From contig CAYJOD010000120.1 in NCBI GenBank assembly GCA_964371655.1, forward strand, positions 1 to 16,351: a stretch of DNA of 16,351 bases, in the 5' to 3' direction. Positions 1 to 6,248 of the stretch are shown in pieces; position 1 is the stretch's first letter; each line of letters opens with the position of its first letter. The translations under genes and the position numbers were made by a program. The DNA comes from CAZGSN01 sp964371655 (GTDB lineage: Bacteria > Desulfobacterota > Binatia > HRBIN30). Below the pieces are notes generated by a model. It saw nothing but the letters and a program-made list of their open reading frames with translations, ran no database searches and had not been told where the DNA came from.

Positions 1-109
1 GTTTGCGGCCGGGGCACGGCAACCGACGGCCTCTCCTTAGAGCGGAGTTATGGTCTGACGAGATACGCTTCACGAACGACGAGATACGCGTATGCTGAAT
101 CGACTGCCG

Positions 110-290
110 GACTTCAGGAGCGAAGGATTGAGACCACGAGGGATGGTGACCATACCCTTTGGCAGTAACGCTGACGTCGGAGACAGAGACTTCAGGAGCG
201 AAGGATTGAGACTTCTCGGCCTTCACCGAATTACCGACCCCCGCTTAGCCCCGGGGTCGGAGACCGAGACTTCAGGAGCGAAGGATTGTT
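110..290 (+). repeat. three direct repeats, period about 78-80 bp
   Basis: The core GACTTCAGGAGCGAAGGATT occurs at 110, 188 and 268. Copies 1 and 2 continue as GAGAC after the core; copy 3 diverges after GATTG. Copies 2 and 3 also share the preceding TCGGAGAC-GA. The intervals between copy starts are 78 and 80 bases and the intervening sequences are not similar to one another. Function is unknown. The spacing is too long and the copy number too low for a CRISPR array. Confidence 0.75.
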
Positions 291-476
291 CGAGTAGGGT
301 GTCAGGGGGTTACGAGGGGACGCTGGCGCGCAGGCACGGAGGCCTGCGCCACCGTGGCGAGTGACATCCTGATAGCATCTGGACTCACCGCGGAGGGCGC
401 CGAGGACGCGGAGGCGGGCGGAAGGAATGCTCGGAGCTCTTGCGAGTCCACAGGCGGCGAAACCGAAGAGAAGATC

Positions 477-548
477 TGAACAGGAGGCAACGGAGGGAAC
501 GGAGATGTGATCGACTGTTCCTCTGTTCTCTCCGTTGCCTCCTGTTCA
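477..548. repeat. inverted-repeat (hairpin) element, copy 1
   Basis: Arms 477-504 and 521-548 are complementary at 26 of 28 positions, starting TGAACAGGAGGCAACGGAG, with a 16-base loop. A related hairpin sits at 723-792 and shares the loop-side motif CTGTTCCTCTGTTCTCTC. It is too symmetrical to be coding and would fold as a strong hairpin in RNA from either strand. I take it as a dispersed palindromic element; it has no T-run after the stem, so a terminator role is not shown. Confidence 0.75.
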
Positions 549-579
549 ATCCTCGCGCCGTATGTCGGGCGGCTCATTC

Positions 580-649
580 CTTGGCGGCTTGGCGTCTTTG
601 CGCGAGCTCACCTCGGATGTTTCTCGCGCTAAGGCGCAAAGGCGCAAAG
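580..649. repeat. inverted-repeat element with GGCGCAAAG arms
   Basis: Arms 580-606 (ending GTCTTTGCGCGAG) and 623-649 (starting CTCGCGCTAAGGCGCAAAGG) are complementary at about 22 of 27 positions around a 16-base loop. From memory, similar 'GCTAAGGCGCAAAGGCGC' hairpins are common in intergenic DNA of environmental bacterial genomes. It is one of three hairpins in a row in this stretch. Confidence 0.65.
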
Positions 650-722
650 TACTTCGTCAACGCTCACGTGTTCGTCAGTTTAGTCAACAACGCCACATGG
701 GCACTGGTGGAAGACAAGAATC

Positions 723-792
723 GAACAGGAGCCAACGGAGGAAACAGAGGTGCGAACGACTGTTCCTCTGTTCTCTCTGTTCCCTCCTGTTG
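723..792. repeat. inverted-repeat (hairpin) element, copy 2
   Basis: The left arm begins GAACAGGAGCCAACGGAGGA at 723 and the right arm ends near 792 (CTCCTGTT). The arms are complementary with a few mismatches. It is clearly related to the hairpin at 477-548, with the same arm sequence and the same loop-side CTGTTCCTCTGTTCTCTC, but has diverged more. Two copies lie about 245 bp apart in the same orientation. Confidence 0.7.
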
Positions 793-865
793 AATCTTCG
801 CGGCAACGGCCGGCGCAATCTTTGGTTCGACTCTGGACGTCGGACTGGGTTAAGCTGGACCCACT

Positions 866-1240
866 ATGAGCGTCGTCAAACAACTCCTCCTTTGGTTGAT
901 GGGCCCGGCGTATGTGTTTGCGGGGTTCATGCATTTCTACCGGCCTGATTTCTACATGCCGATGATGCCACCCTACATTCCCTGGCACGCGGCGATGGTG
1001 TTTCTCTCCGGTGTCGCCGAGGTTGTGCTCGGTATCGCCGTCGTGATTCCAACGACGCGCAAGCTTGCCGGCTGGGGACTGATCGCGCTGCTGATCGCGA
1101 TCCTGCCCGCCAACATCCACATCGCCGTCCACAACATCCCCGTCTTCGGGGCCAGCGCCGGCCCCGGTGTCTTGGGCTGGGTGCGCGTGCCCTTCCAGGG
1201 CGTGTTGATCGCCTGGGCTTGGTGGTACACGCGGGAGTAG
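866..1240 (+). CDS. DoxX-like small integral membrane protein
   Basis: A 124-residue, strongly hydrophobic protein with four predicted membrane helices at about residues 5-22, 43-62, 69-88 and 105-121. The second helix is Gly/Val-rich (FLSGVAEVVLGIAVV) and the third ends in LPANIHIAVHN. This length, helix number and the P-x-N-I motif at the end of helix 3 fit the DoxX/DoxX-like membrane family, whose members are mostly of unknown function and sometimes linked to quinone-dependent redox chemistry. The ATG at 866 is the only sensible start because it precedes helix 1 directly. There is no clear ribosome binding site. It stands alone: upstream is repeat DNA, downstream a G/C tract with an assembly gap. 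The family assignment is fairly safe; no specific substrate can be inferred. Confidence 0.8.
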   Translation: MSVVKQLLLWLMGPAYVFAGFMHFYRPDFYMPMMPPYIPWHAAMVFLSGVAEVVLGIAVVIPTTRKLAGWGLIALLIAILPANIHIAVHNIPVFGASAGPGVLGWVRVPFQGVLIAWAWWYTRE

Positions 1241-1530
1241 GGTACGGGGGTGCTGGGGTTCGGGGGTACCGGGGTGGGGGGGGGGGGGGGGTCCCCGGGG
1301 GGGGGGTGGCGGGGTTTACCCCCCACCCCCCAACCCCCCCAACCNNNNNNNNNNCCCGGGGCTTGGGGGTACCCGGGGGTGTCGGGTCGGGGGGGGCGGG
1401 GGGGCGGGGGTGCGGGAGTGCTGGGGTGCGGGAGTACGCGGGTGCGGGAGTGCAGGGATTCCCCCAGAACCCGAGAACCCCGAGAACCGCAGAACCCCCG
1501 TACCCCAGCACTCCCGCACCCCAGCACCCT
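1241..1530. repeat. G-rich/C-rich low-complexity repeat tract
   Basis: Between the DoxX-like gene and the esterase lies a tract of G-runs on the plus strand (1241-1320), C-runs up to the gap, then G-runs (1355-1430) and finally C-rich text (1460-1530). The decamer GTGCGGGAGT occurs at 1410, 1427 and 1442. The 20-mer at 1409-1428 (GGTGCGGGAGTGCTGGGGTG) has a near-perfect reverse complement around 1502-1521, so the tract can fold back on itself. Several runs of three or more G with short spacers could form G-quadruplexes. No gene is supported; the frames across it translate to Pro/Gly strings. Confidence 0.8.
1345..1354. other. assembly gap (10 N)
   Basis: Ten undetermined bases inside the G/C homopolymer tract. 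The gap length is probably a placeholder, so the true distance between the flanking genes is unknown. Confidence 0.95.
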
Positions 1531-1568
1531 TTGTTGACCTTTGCGGTCGCGCCTGAGACACAGCGTGT

Positions 1569-2540
1569 ATGGCTGTCGAGATTCTCGAGTTCGAAAGTCG
1601 TGTCCTGCGCAAGAACCCTTTGAAGGATCCGTCGACGCGTCGGATTCCGGTCTACTTTCCTCCGAGCTATCCGAAACGCACCTATCCGGTCTTCTACGTG
1701 CTCGCCGGCTTCACCGGCTTCGGCGAAGGTTTGATCCAGCGCAGCGCGTGGTCGGAGTCTCTGCCCGAGCGTCTCGATCGGTTGATCGCGAGCCAACAGA
1801 TGCGCGAGGCCATCGTCGTGATGCCGGACTGCTTCACCCGCTACGGCGGTTCGCAGTATCTCAACTCCAGTGCCACCGGGCGTTACGAGGATCACATCGT
1901 CAAGGAGCTGGTGCCGTTCATCGATCGGCAGTTCCGTTCCAACGGCCGGCGTGCCGTGCTCGGCAAGTCGAGTGGCGGCTATGGCGCCATGGTGCTGGGT
2001 ATGCGCCACCCCGATGTCTTCCACGCCCTCGCCTGCCACTCCGGCGATATGTACTTCGAGTACTGTTACCTGCCCGACTTCCCGCGAGCCCTCGACGTCT
2101 TGCACCGCTACGGCGGTGTCGCCAAGTTCCTGCGCGCGTGGGAGAAGATGCACAAGCGTTTGGCGGGCAACCTGCACGCCGCGGTCAACACCATCGCCAT
2201 GGCCGCGTGCTACGCACCGAACCCGCGCACCAAGCTCGGCTTCGATCTGCCGTTTGACGTGAAGAACGGCGCGATCGACGCCGCGGTGTGGCGGCGCTGG
2301 AAGGCTTGCGATCCGATCGAGCTGCTCGACCGCTACGCCGCGAACCTCAAGAAGCTACGTCGCGTCTTCGTCGATTGCGGCCGCCGCGACCAATTCGCCT
2401 TGCATCACGGCGCTCGCATCTTCGCAGCCAAGGCCAAGCGTCTCGGCGTGCGCGTGACCTACGAAGAGTTCGACGATGATCACTCGGGTGTCTCCTATCG
2501 CTACGACCGCTCCTTGGCCTTGCTGTCGAAGGTGCTTTGA
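1569..2540 (+). CDS. putative esterase, alpha/beta-hydrolase fold (esterase D/PF00756-like)
   Basis: A 323-residue protein with the layout of the putative-esterase family (esterase D, antigen 85, enterochelin esterase relatives). An early strand, YPVFYVLAGFTG (about residues 39-50), gives the oxyanion loop. The nucleophile elbow is G132-K-S134-S-G136-G137, making S134 the likely catalytic serine. Acid and base candidates are D274 (CGRRDQF) and H305 (DDDHSG) near the C terminus. The insertion R105-YEDHIVKELVPFID is typical of this family. No signal peptide or membrane segment is seen, so it is probably cytoplasmic. The ATG at 1569 gives a normal family length, but no Shine-Dalgarno sequence precedes it. 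TTGACC at 1534-1539 could be a -35 box, without a good -10 match. It is a single gene between repeat tracts, and its substrate cannot be told from sequence. Confidence 0.88.
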   Translation: MAVEILEFESRVLRKNPLKDPSTRRIPVYFPPSYPKRTYPVFYVLAGFTGFGEGLIQRSAWSESLPERLDRLIASQQMREAIVVMPDCFTRYGGSQYLNSSATGRYEDHIVKELVPFIDRQFRSNGRRAVLGKSSGGYGAMVLGMRHPDVFHALACHSGDMYFEYCYLPDFPRALDVLHRYGGVAKFLRAWEKMHKRLAGNLHAAVNTIAMAACYAPNPRTKLGFDLPFDVKNGAIDAAVWRRWKACDPIELLDRYAANLKKLRRVFVDCGRRDQFALHHGARIFAAKAKRLGVRVTYEEFDDDHSGVSYRYDRSLALLSKVL

Positions 2541-2625
2541 GCGGACGGGCGCGAGACCACGGAGGGGCTTCAGACCTCAGGCTGCGGGCTTCAGGGGCTC
2601 GCGACTGAGCACAAACAACTCAGTA

Positions 2626-2770
2626 GAACCACGGATGGACGCTGATGGACGCGGATAAGACCAGCCAGAAACCGGACATGCAGGGCTTCCGGCGATGAAT
2701 CCTCCCGGACAAAATCGATCCGCTTCGAAACGATATGTTTTCCTTCCGAATCCGTGTCCATCCGTGTAAC
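2626..2770 (-). repeat. CCACGGAT-type dispersed element, copy A
   Basis: The ends are inverted: GAACCACGGATGGACGCTGA at the left and ATCCGTGTCCATCCGTG at the right. The interior, read on the minus strand (GGAAAACATATCGTTTCGAA then GATTTTGTCCG), aligns with the plus-strand interior of the element at 14764-14927. The two are therefore the same element in opposite orientation. It has no coding capacity. Confidence 0.7.
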
Positions 2771-2825
2771 AAACGTTCCGATTCTTGTCGGCAGGCGAAG
2801 ATTTCCAAGTTGCGACGACAAGGTT

Positions 2826-2876
2826 AGCTCCCCTCGCCCGCAATACTTACGGGAGAGGGTTAGGGTGAGGGAACCG
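2826..2876 (+). repeat. intact palindromic repeat (GGGAGAGGGTTAGGGTGAGGG type)
   Basis: Reads AGCTCCCCTCGCCCGCAATA, then a CGGGAGAGGG right arm, then TTAGGGTGAGGGAACCGA. The left part (CTCGCCCG) pairs with the right (CGGGAGAGGG) to form a hairpin. The same sequence occurs at 7297-7337 plus 7670-7686, where a 329-bp element interrupts it. This copy therefore shows what the uninterrupted site looks like. Confidence 0.75.
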
Positions 2877-2988
2877 AGGCGGCGGGGATGGGCCCGCACT
2901 CCGGAGCCCTGCGGCGGACGTGCGGAGCGCGGCGTCGAGAAAAAGGTGGATCCCTCACCCCCCGCCCTCTGAGACTGTCGATAAATCC

Positions 2989-3092
2989 GAATGGAAAACA
3001 GGAAACGGAAAACCGGGCACCGGAAACTGGGCAATACTCACGCAGAAAGGCCGGTTTTCCATTTTCGGTTTCCGGTTTCCTGTTTTCCATTC
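2989..3092. repeat. inverted repeat with GGAAAACAGGAAAC arms
   Basis: The left arm begins GAATGGAAAACAGGAAACGG at 2989. The right arm ends GGTTTCCTGTTTTCCATTC at 3092. The outer 18 bases are perfectly complementary and pairing continues with small bulges through the CCGGTTTTCC segment. The purine/pyrimidine strand bias is strong. No coding potential. Role unknown; probably another dispersed hairpin. Confidence 0.7.
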
Positions 3093-3128
3093 TCCGAGCG
3101 ACGGCCTGTTGCGGAGGAAATCGACACT

Positions 3129-3158
3129 CCCCTCTCCCGCAGTAATGCGGGAGAGGGG
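3129..3158. repeat. 12-bp perfect hairpin CCCCTCTCCCGC/GCGGGAGAGGGG
   Basis: Perfect 12-bp arms at 3129-3140 and 3147-3158 around the 6-base loop AGTAAT. It is related to the palindromic repeat at 2826-2876 (shared CTCCCGC...GCGGGAGAGGG core). It lacks a T-run, so it is not a standard terminator. Confidence 0.7.
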
Positions 3159-3281
3159 GTGCTTCCATCCGCCGGCGCCAGCTTGGGTTGCGGGCGTTAG
3201 CCCGCGCTGGGTTCATCCGCGGTTCCAACTGAGGTTCCCAGGCGCAGGTCGATACGGCCGTCGCACTAGCCGTGAAGCTGC

Positions 3282-3310
3282 TTGACTTCACCGGGTCTGT
3301 CTTTTACATG
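3282..3310 (+). promoter_or_regulatory. candidate sigma70 promoter of the leu operon
   Basis: TTGACT at 3282-3287 matches the -35 consensus at five of six positions. After a 17-base spacer comes TACATG at 3305-3310, a weak -10 match (three of six). Transcription would begin near 3317, only a few bases before the ATG at 3320 that I favour for the leader peptide. The -35 box and spacing are good and the location just ahead of the leader is right, but the -10 is poor. Confidence 0.5.
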
Positions 3311-3319
3311 ACGCGGGCC

Positions 3320-3406
3320 ATGTCAGCTTTCCACAGCCCATTCGGCGCGGTGCTTCTACTAGACCTTCTACTTCCCTGCCCGCCGGGTGTGTCTGGGAGA
3401 GCGTAG
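3320..3406 (+). CDS. leuL: leu operon leader peptide (attenuator)
   Basis: A 28-codon frame, ATG 3320 to TAG 3404-3406, whose middle encodes Val-Leu-Leu-Leu-Asp-Leu-Leu-Leu-Pro. The six Leu codons (3353-3361 and 3365-3373) are CTT, CTA, CTA, CTT, CTA, CTT. These are codons leuA downstream mostly avoids in favour of CTG, CTC and TTG, as expected for a sensor of charged tRNA-Leu. An in-frame ATG at 3308 would give 32 residues. No Shine-Dalgarno sequence precedes either start; with the promoter above, the 3320 start would be nearly leaderless. It is followed by a terminator (3428-3467) and then leuA. Leader peptides of this kind act in cis: ribosome stalling on the Leu codons allows read-through into the operon. 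The peptide itself probably has no function. Confidence 0.8.
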   Translation: MSAFHSPFGAVLLLDLLLPCPPGVSGRA

Positions 3407-3441
3407 GTCCGAATACGCAATCGAAGGACGCCACGGGCGGG
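3375..3441 (+). promoter_or_regulatory. candidate antiterminator pairing of the leu attenuator
   Basis: CCTGCCCG at 3375-3382, directly after the last Leu codon, can pair with CGGGCGGG at 3434-3441 (eight pairs, one G-U). This would occupy part of the 5' arm and the loop of the terminator. A ribosome stalled on the early Leu codons would leave 3375-3382 free, allowing the pairing and read-through. A ribosome that reaches the stop at 3404-3406 would cover it, allowing the terminator to form. The pairing is visible in the sequence; its regulatory use is inferred. Confidence 0.5.
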
Positions 3442-3467
3442 TTACCTGCTCCGTGGCGTTTGTTTTT
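3428..3467 (+). terminator. Rho-independent terminator of the leu attenuator
   Basis: A perfect 9-bp stem, ACGCCACGG (3428-3436) with CCGTGGCGT (3451-3459), around a 14-base loop, followed directly by TTGTTTTT (3460-3467). It lies between the leader peptide stop (3406) and leuA (3549), exactly where an attenuator terminator is expected. Confidence 0.88.
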
Positions 3468-3469
3468 CT

Positions 3470-3505
3470 AGAAGGGCCACGGGCAGCTTCCCCCGTGGCC
3501 CTTCT
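3470..3505 (+). promoter_or_regulatory. 14-bp perfect hairpin between attenuator and leuA
   Basis: AGAAGGGCCACGGG (3470-3483) pairs perfectly with CCCGTGGCCCTTCT (3492-3505) over an 8-base loop. There is no T-run, so it is not a terminator. It shares GCCACGG/CCGTGGC with the terminator just upstream, so the 3' arm of the terminator (3451-3457) could instead pair with 3476-3482. It may be part of the switch, or may shield the 5' end of the leuA message; the sequence alone does not decide. Confidence 0.6.
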
Positions 3506-3548
3506 CGTTCGCGGTGCCGCCGGATAGGTCGGCCCCAGAAAGGAAGCG

Positions 3549-5105
3549 ATGATGGAATTCGAAAAGGACGTAGTCAGAATCTTCGACACGACGTTGCGTG
3601 ACGGCGAGCAGTCGCCGGGCGCAACTATGAACGTCGAAGAGAAGATCGTGATGGCGCGACAGCTCGAAAAGCTGGGTGTCGACGTCATCGAAGCCGGCTT
3701 CGCGGTCTCCTCACCGGGTGACTTCGATTCGGTCGCACGCGTGGCCGAGACGGTGACCAGGCCGATCGTATTGAGCCTGGCGCGCACCAAGGAGGCGGAC
3801 ATCCGCCAAGCGCTCAAGAGTGTGGAGAAGGCCAAGAACCCCGGGATCCACATCTTCATCGCCACCTCCGATTTGCACCTGGAGCGTAAGCTGGGGATGA
3901 GCCGCCAGGAGGCCCTCGATGCCGCCTGCTGGGCGGTTGAGCTGGCCAAGAAGTCGGTCGACTACATCGAGTTCTCCGCCGAGGACGCCTCGCGTTCCGA
4001 CCGCGACTACCTGGTGCGGGTATTCGGCGAGGTGATTCGCTGCGGCGCCGTGACTCTCAACGCGCCGGACACGACCGGCTACGCGGTGCCCGACGAATTC
4101 GGGGCGCTGTTCAAGCACCTGATCGCCAAGACTCCCGGCGCCGACAAAGTGTGCTGGAGCGTGCACTGCCACAATGATCTCGGCATGGCCGTCGCCAACT
4201 CCTTGGCCGCGGTGCGCAACGGCGCGCGCCAGATCGAGTGCACGGTGAACGGTATCGGCGAACGCGCCGGCAACACCTCGCTCGAGGAAGTGGTGATGGC
4301 GCTGCGTACGCGCCGCGATTTCTTCGATCTGCGCACCAACATCCACACCGAGCAGATCTATCCGTCGAGTCGCTTGCTGGCGCAGGTGACCGGGCTCGCC
4401 GTCCCCGCCAACAAACCCGTGGTCGGTGCCAACGCGTTCGCGCACGAGGCCGGCATTCACCAGGACGGCGTCATGAAGGACAAGAAGACCTACGAGATCA
4501 TGACGCCGGAGACGGTCGGCATCAGCAGCAACAAGCTGGTGTTGGGCAAGCACTCCGGCCGCCACGCTTTCGTCGAGCGTCTGCGCCAGCTCGGCGTCGA
4601 GGTCCACGACGTCGACATGAACAAGGCCTTCGAGCGCTTCAAGAGCCTCGCCGACCTCAAGAAAGACGTTTACGACGACGACCTGGTCGCGATCATCACC
4701 GAAGAGGCGGTGCGGACTCCGGATCGTTTCGAGCTGCTCGAGCTCTACGTCACCGCGTCGAACACGTCGCTGCCCCATGCCACGGTGCGTCTGCGCGTCG
4801 ACAGCGACGAGCGCTGCGAAGCGGGCAGGGGCGACGGGATGGTCGACGCGTGCTACAAGGTGATCTCGAAGATTTGCGGTGTTCACCCCAAGCTCGAACG
4901 TTATGCCGTCAAAGCCATCACCGGTGGGACCGACGCGCTCGGTGAAGTGTCGTGCCTGGTCTCCGATGCGGGCGTGACGGCGAACGGCCAAGGAGCGCAC
5001 ACGGACATCATTCAAGCCAGTGCGCTCGCGTACGTGAACGCGCTCAACAAGCTGGAGGCGCGACGCACGCGCTATCAGGGTGTGCGCGGCGAAGAAGGGC
5101 CGTAG
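3549..5105 (+). CDS. leuA: 2-isopropylmalate synthase
   Basis: Catalyses the first committed step of leucine synthesis: acetyl-CoA plus 2-oxoisovalerate to 2-isopropylmalate, in the cytoplasm. 518 residues, the normal bacterial length. The catalytic TIM barrel has FDTTLRDGEQSPGATM near the N terminus (R17 and metal ligand D18), the metal-binding HCHND (H206, H208), then GERAGN (N242) and the EAGIHQDGV loop. The C-terminal part (from about residue 390) is the LeuA allosteric domain for leucine feedback, ending in a normal G-Q-G-AHTDII segment. AGGAAG at 3541-3546 is the ribosome binding site; it is 2 bases from ATG 3549 and 5 from ATG 3552, so the second start may be the one used. It is the first structural gene behind the leu attenuator, with leuB 51 bases downstream. 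leuC and leuD are not in this window. Confidence 0.96.
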   Translation: MMEFEKDVVRIFDTTLRDGEQSPGATMNVEEKIVMARQLEKLGVDVIEAGFAVSSPGDFDSVARVAETVTRPIVLSLARTKEADIRQALKSVEKAKNPGIHIFIATSDLHLERKLGMSRQEALDAACWAVELAKKSVDYIEFSAEDASRSDRDYLVRVFGEVIRCGAVTLNAPDTTGYAVPDEFGALFKHLIAKTPGADKVCWSVHCHNDLGMAVANSLAAVRNGARQIECTVNGIGERAGNTSLEEVVMALRTRRDFFDLRTNIHTEQIYPSSRLLAQVTGLAVPANKPVVGANAFAHEAGIHQDGVMKDKKTYEIMTPETVGISSNKLVLGKHSGRHAFVERLRQLGVEVHDVDMNKAFERFKSLADLKKDVYDDDLVAIITEEAVRTPDRFELLELYVTASNTSLPHATVRLRVDSDERCEAGRGDGMVDACYKVISKICGVHPKLERYAVKAITGGTDALGEVSCLVSDAGVTANGQGAHTDIIQASALAYVNALNKLEARRTRYQGVRGEEGP

Positions 5106-5156
5106 GAATTTGCGGGCGCGGGCCCGTGCCATTCGATTGAGAGAGGAGAATGAAGA

Positions 5157-6248
5157 GTGAAGGTTTTAGTACTGCCAGGTGACGGAATCGGTCCCGAGGT
5201 GATTGCCCAGGCCAAGCTGGTGCTGGAATCGTGCGCGCACCGGTTCGGGTTCCACATCGTCTTTACGGAGGCCGTCGTTGGCGGTGCTGCGATCGATGCC
5301 TTCAAGACCCCTCTCCCCGACGGCGCGATGCGCTTGGCGCAAGGATGCGATGCCGTCCTTCTCGGCGCGGTAGGCGGGCCCAAGTGGGACACCCCACGCG
5401 CCACGGTGCGTCCGGAGGAAGCTCTTCTCGGTTTGCGCAAAGGGCTGGGGCTGTTCGCGAACATCCGCCCGGTACGCGTGTTCCCGGAGCTACTCGACGT
5501 GGCCTCGCTCAAGCCCGATATCGTGCGCGGCGTCGACCTCGTCGTCGTCCGCGAGCTCACCGGCGGCATCTACTTCGGCAAGCCCAGCGAGCAGCGCAAG
5601 GGAGCGGAAGGCCGCGAGGCGGTCGACACCTGCGTCTACAGCGAAAGCGAGATTGCACGGCTCATGCGCAGCGCCTTCGAGCTCGCGCGCAAGCGCCGCA
5701 AGAAGGTCACCTCGGTCGACAAGGCCAACATCCTCTCGACCTCGCGGCTGTGGCGCGAGGTGGCGCACGAAGTCAGGAAGGACTTCGCCGACGTCGAGTA
5801 CGAAGACGTGCTCGTCGATGCCATGGCCATGCACCTGCTGCGCCGGCCGCGCGACTTCGACGTGATCGCCACGGAAAACATGTTCGGCGACATTCTCACC
5901 GACGAAGCGTCGATGCTCGCCGGCTCGATGGGTTTGCTGCCATCCGCGTCGCTGGGAGCAGAGCTGAACACCTACGGCCTGCCGCGCGGCCTCTACGAAC
6001 CGATTCACGGCAGCGCCCCCGACATCGCCGGCAAAAACCAGGCGAACCCGATCGCCACCATCCTCTCGGCGGCGATGATGCTGCGTTACTCGTTGGCGCG
6101 GCCGGAGCCCGCCGACGCGATCGAGCAGGCCGTGGCGGCAGTGCTCGCCGTCGGCTACCGCACCGCCGACATCGAGCAACCCGGTACGCGGACGCTGACA
6201 TGCCGCGAGATGGGAACCGTCGTCATCCAAGAGCTCGAGAAGCGATGA
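5157..6248 (+). CDS. leuB: 3-isopropylmalate dehydrogenase
   Basis: Oxidises and decarboxylates 3-isopropylmalate with NAD+ to give 2-oxoisocaproate, the leucine precursor. 363 residues, the usual length. Seen in order: PGDGIGPEV at the N terminus, ELTGGIYFGKPSE (active-site Tyr), SVDKANILSTSRLWREV (catalytic Lys), VLVDAMAMHL and NMFGDILTDEASML (Asp residues that bind the divalent metal), and LYEPIHGSAPDIAGKNQANP (nucleotide-binding loop). The start is a GTG at 5157, 8 bases after the strong Shine-Dalgarno GAGAGGAG at 5141-5148; the nearby ATG at 5150 is out of frame. It follows leuA by 51 bases and overlaps the next gene by 4 bases (ATGA at 6245-6248), so the two are probably translationally coupled and under the leu attenuator. 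Confidence 0.96.
   Translation: MKVLVLPGDGIGPEVIAQAKLVLESCAHRFGFHIVFTEAVVGGAAIDAFKTPLPDGAMRLAQGCDAVLLGAVGGPKWDTPRATVRPEEALLGLRKGLGLFANIRPVRVFPELLDVASLKPDIVRGVDLVVVRELTGGIYFGKPSEQRKGAEGREAVDTCVYSESEIARLMRSAFELARKRRKKVTSVDKANILSTSRLWREVAHEVRKDFADVEYEDVLVDAMAMHLLRRPRDFDVIATENMFGDILTDEASMLAGSMGLLPSASLGAELNTYGLPRGLYEPIHGSAPDIAGKNQANPIATILSAAMMLRYSLARPEPADAIEQAVAAVLAVGYRTADIEQPGTRTLTCREMGTVVIQELEKR

Larger units (their letters stand above)
1..865. other. gene-free, repeat-rich stretch
   Basis: No open frame here looks like a protein: the frames that exist run through direct or inverted repeats and give low-complexity Arg/Ser-rich translations. The stretch contains three copies of a 23-25 bp direct repeat (110-290), a G/A-rich segment at about 389-420 (CTCACCGCGGAGGGCGCCGA and onward), and three hairpin elements (477-548, 580-649, 723-792). 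I see no tRNA or rRNA and no convincing promoter. The following gene at 866 has no clear Shine-Dalgarno sequence, so its promoter may lie in the last 70 bases, but I cannot point to it. Confidence 0.7.
2541..3270. other. gene-free spacer filled with palindromic elements
   Basis: About 730 bases between the esterase and the leu operon. The frames in both directions are short and run through inverted repeats, so none is annotated. In order it holds a CCACGGAT-type hairpin element (2626-2770), a split-palindrome repeat (2826-2876), an A/G-rich inverted repeat (2989-3092), a 12-bp perfect hairpin (3129-3158) and a small GCGGGC/GCCCGC hairpin at 3188-3204. ATCCGCGGTTCCAACTGAG at about 3214-3232 matches the end of the CCACGGAT element at 14764-14927 and may be a remnant of it. 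Confidence 0.7.

Noticed and set aside
110..290. Possible CRISPR array
   Set aside because: Only three copies, spacers of about 55 bases, the last copy truncated, and no cas genes in the window.
927..2177. Long minus-strand frame across the DoxX/esterase region
   Set aside because: It is antisense to two recognisable genes, crosses the N gap and translates the G/C tract as Pro/Thr strings.
2577..3034. Minus-strand frames of 88 and 147 residues in the spacer before leuL
   Set aside because: They run through inverted repeats and have no start signal or protein-like composition.
3470..3505. Second Rho-independent terminator
   Set aside because: The stem is perfect but the following bases (CGTTCGCGG) contain no T-run.
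3200..3548. T-box riboswitch upstream of leuA
   Set aside because: I found no T-box consensus (AGGGTGGNACCGCG-like) before the terminator, and the leader peptide with Leu codons explains the regulation.
3711..5132. 473-residue minus-strand frame opposite leuA
   Set aside because: An antisense shadow of leuA caused by high GC at third positions; no family features.
5231..6244. A 676-residue frame reading into the usg-like gene from far upstream
   Set aside because: The first 338 codons are an alternate-frame shadow of leuB with Arg/His-rich composition; ASADH similarity begins exactly at ATG 6245.
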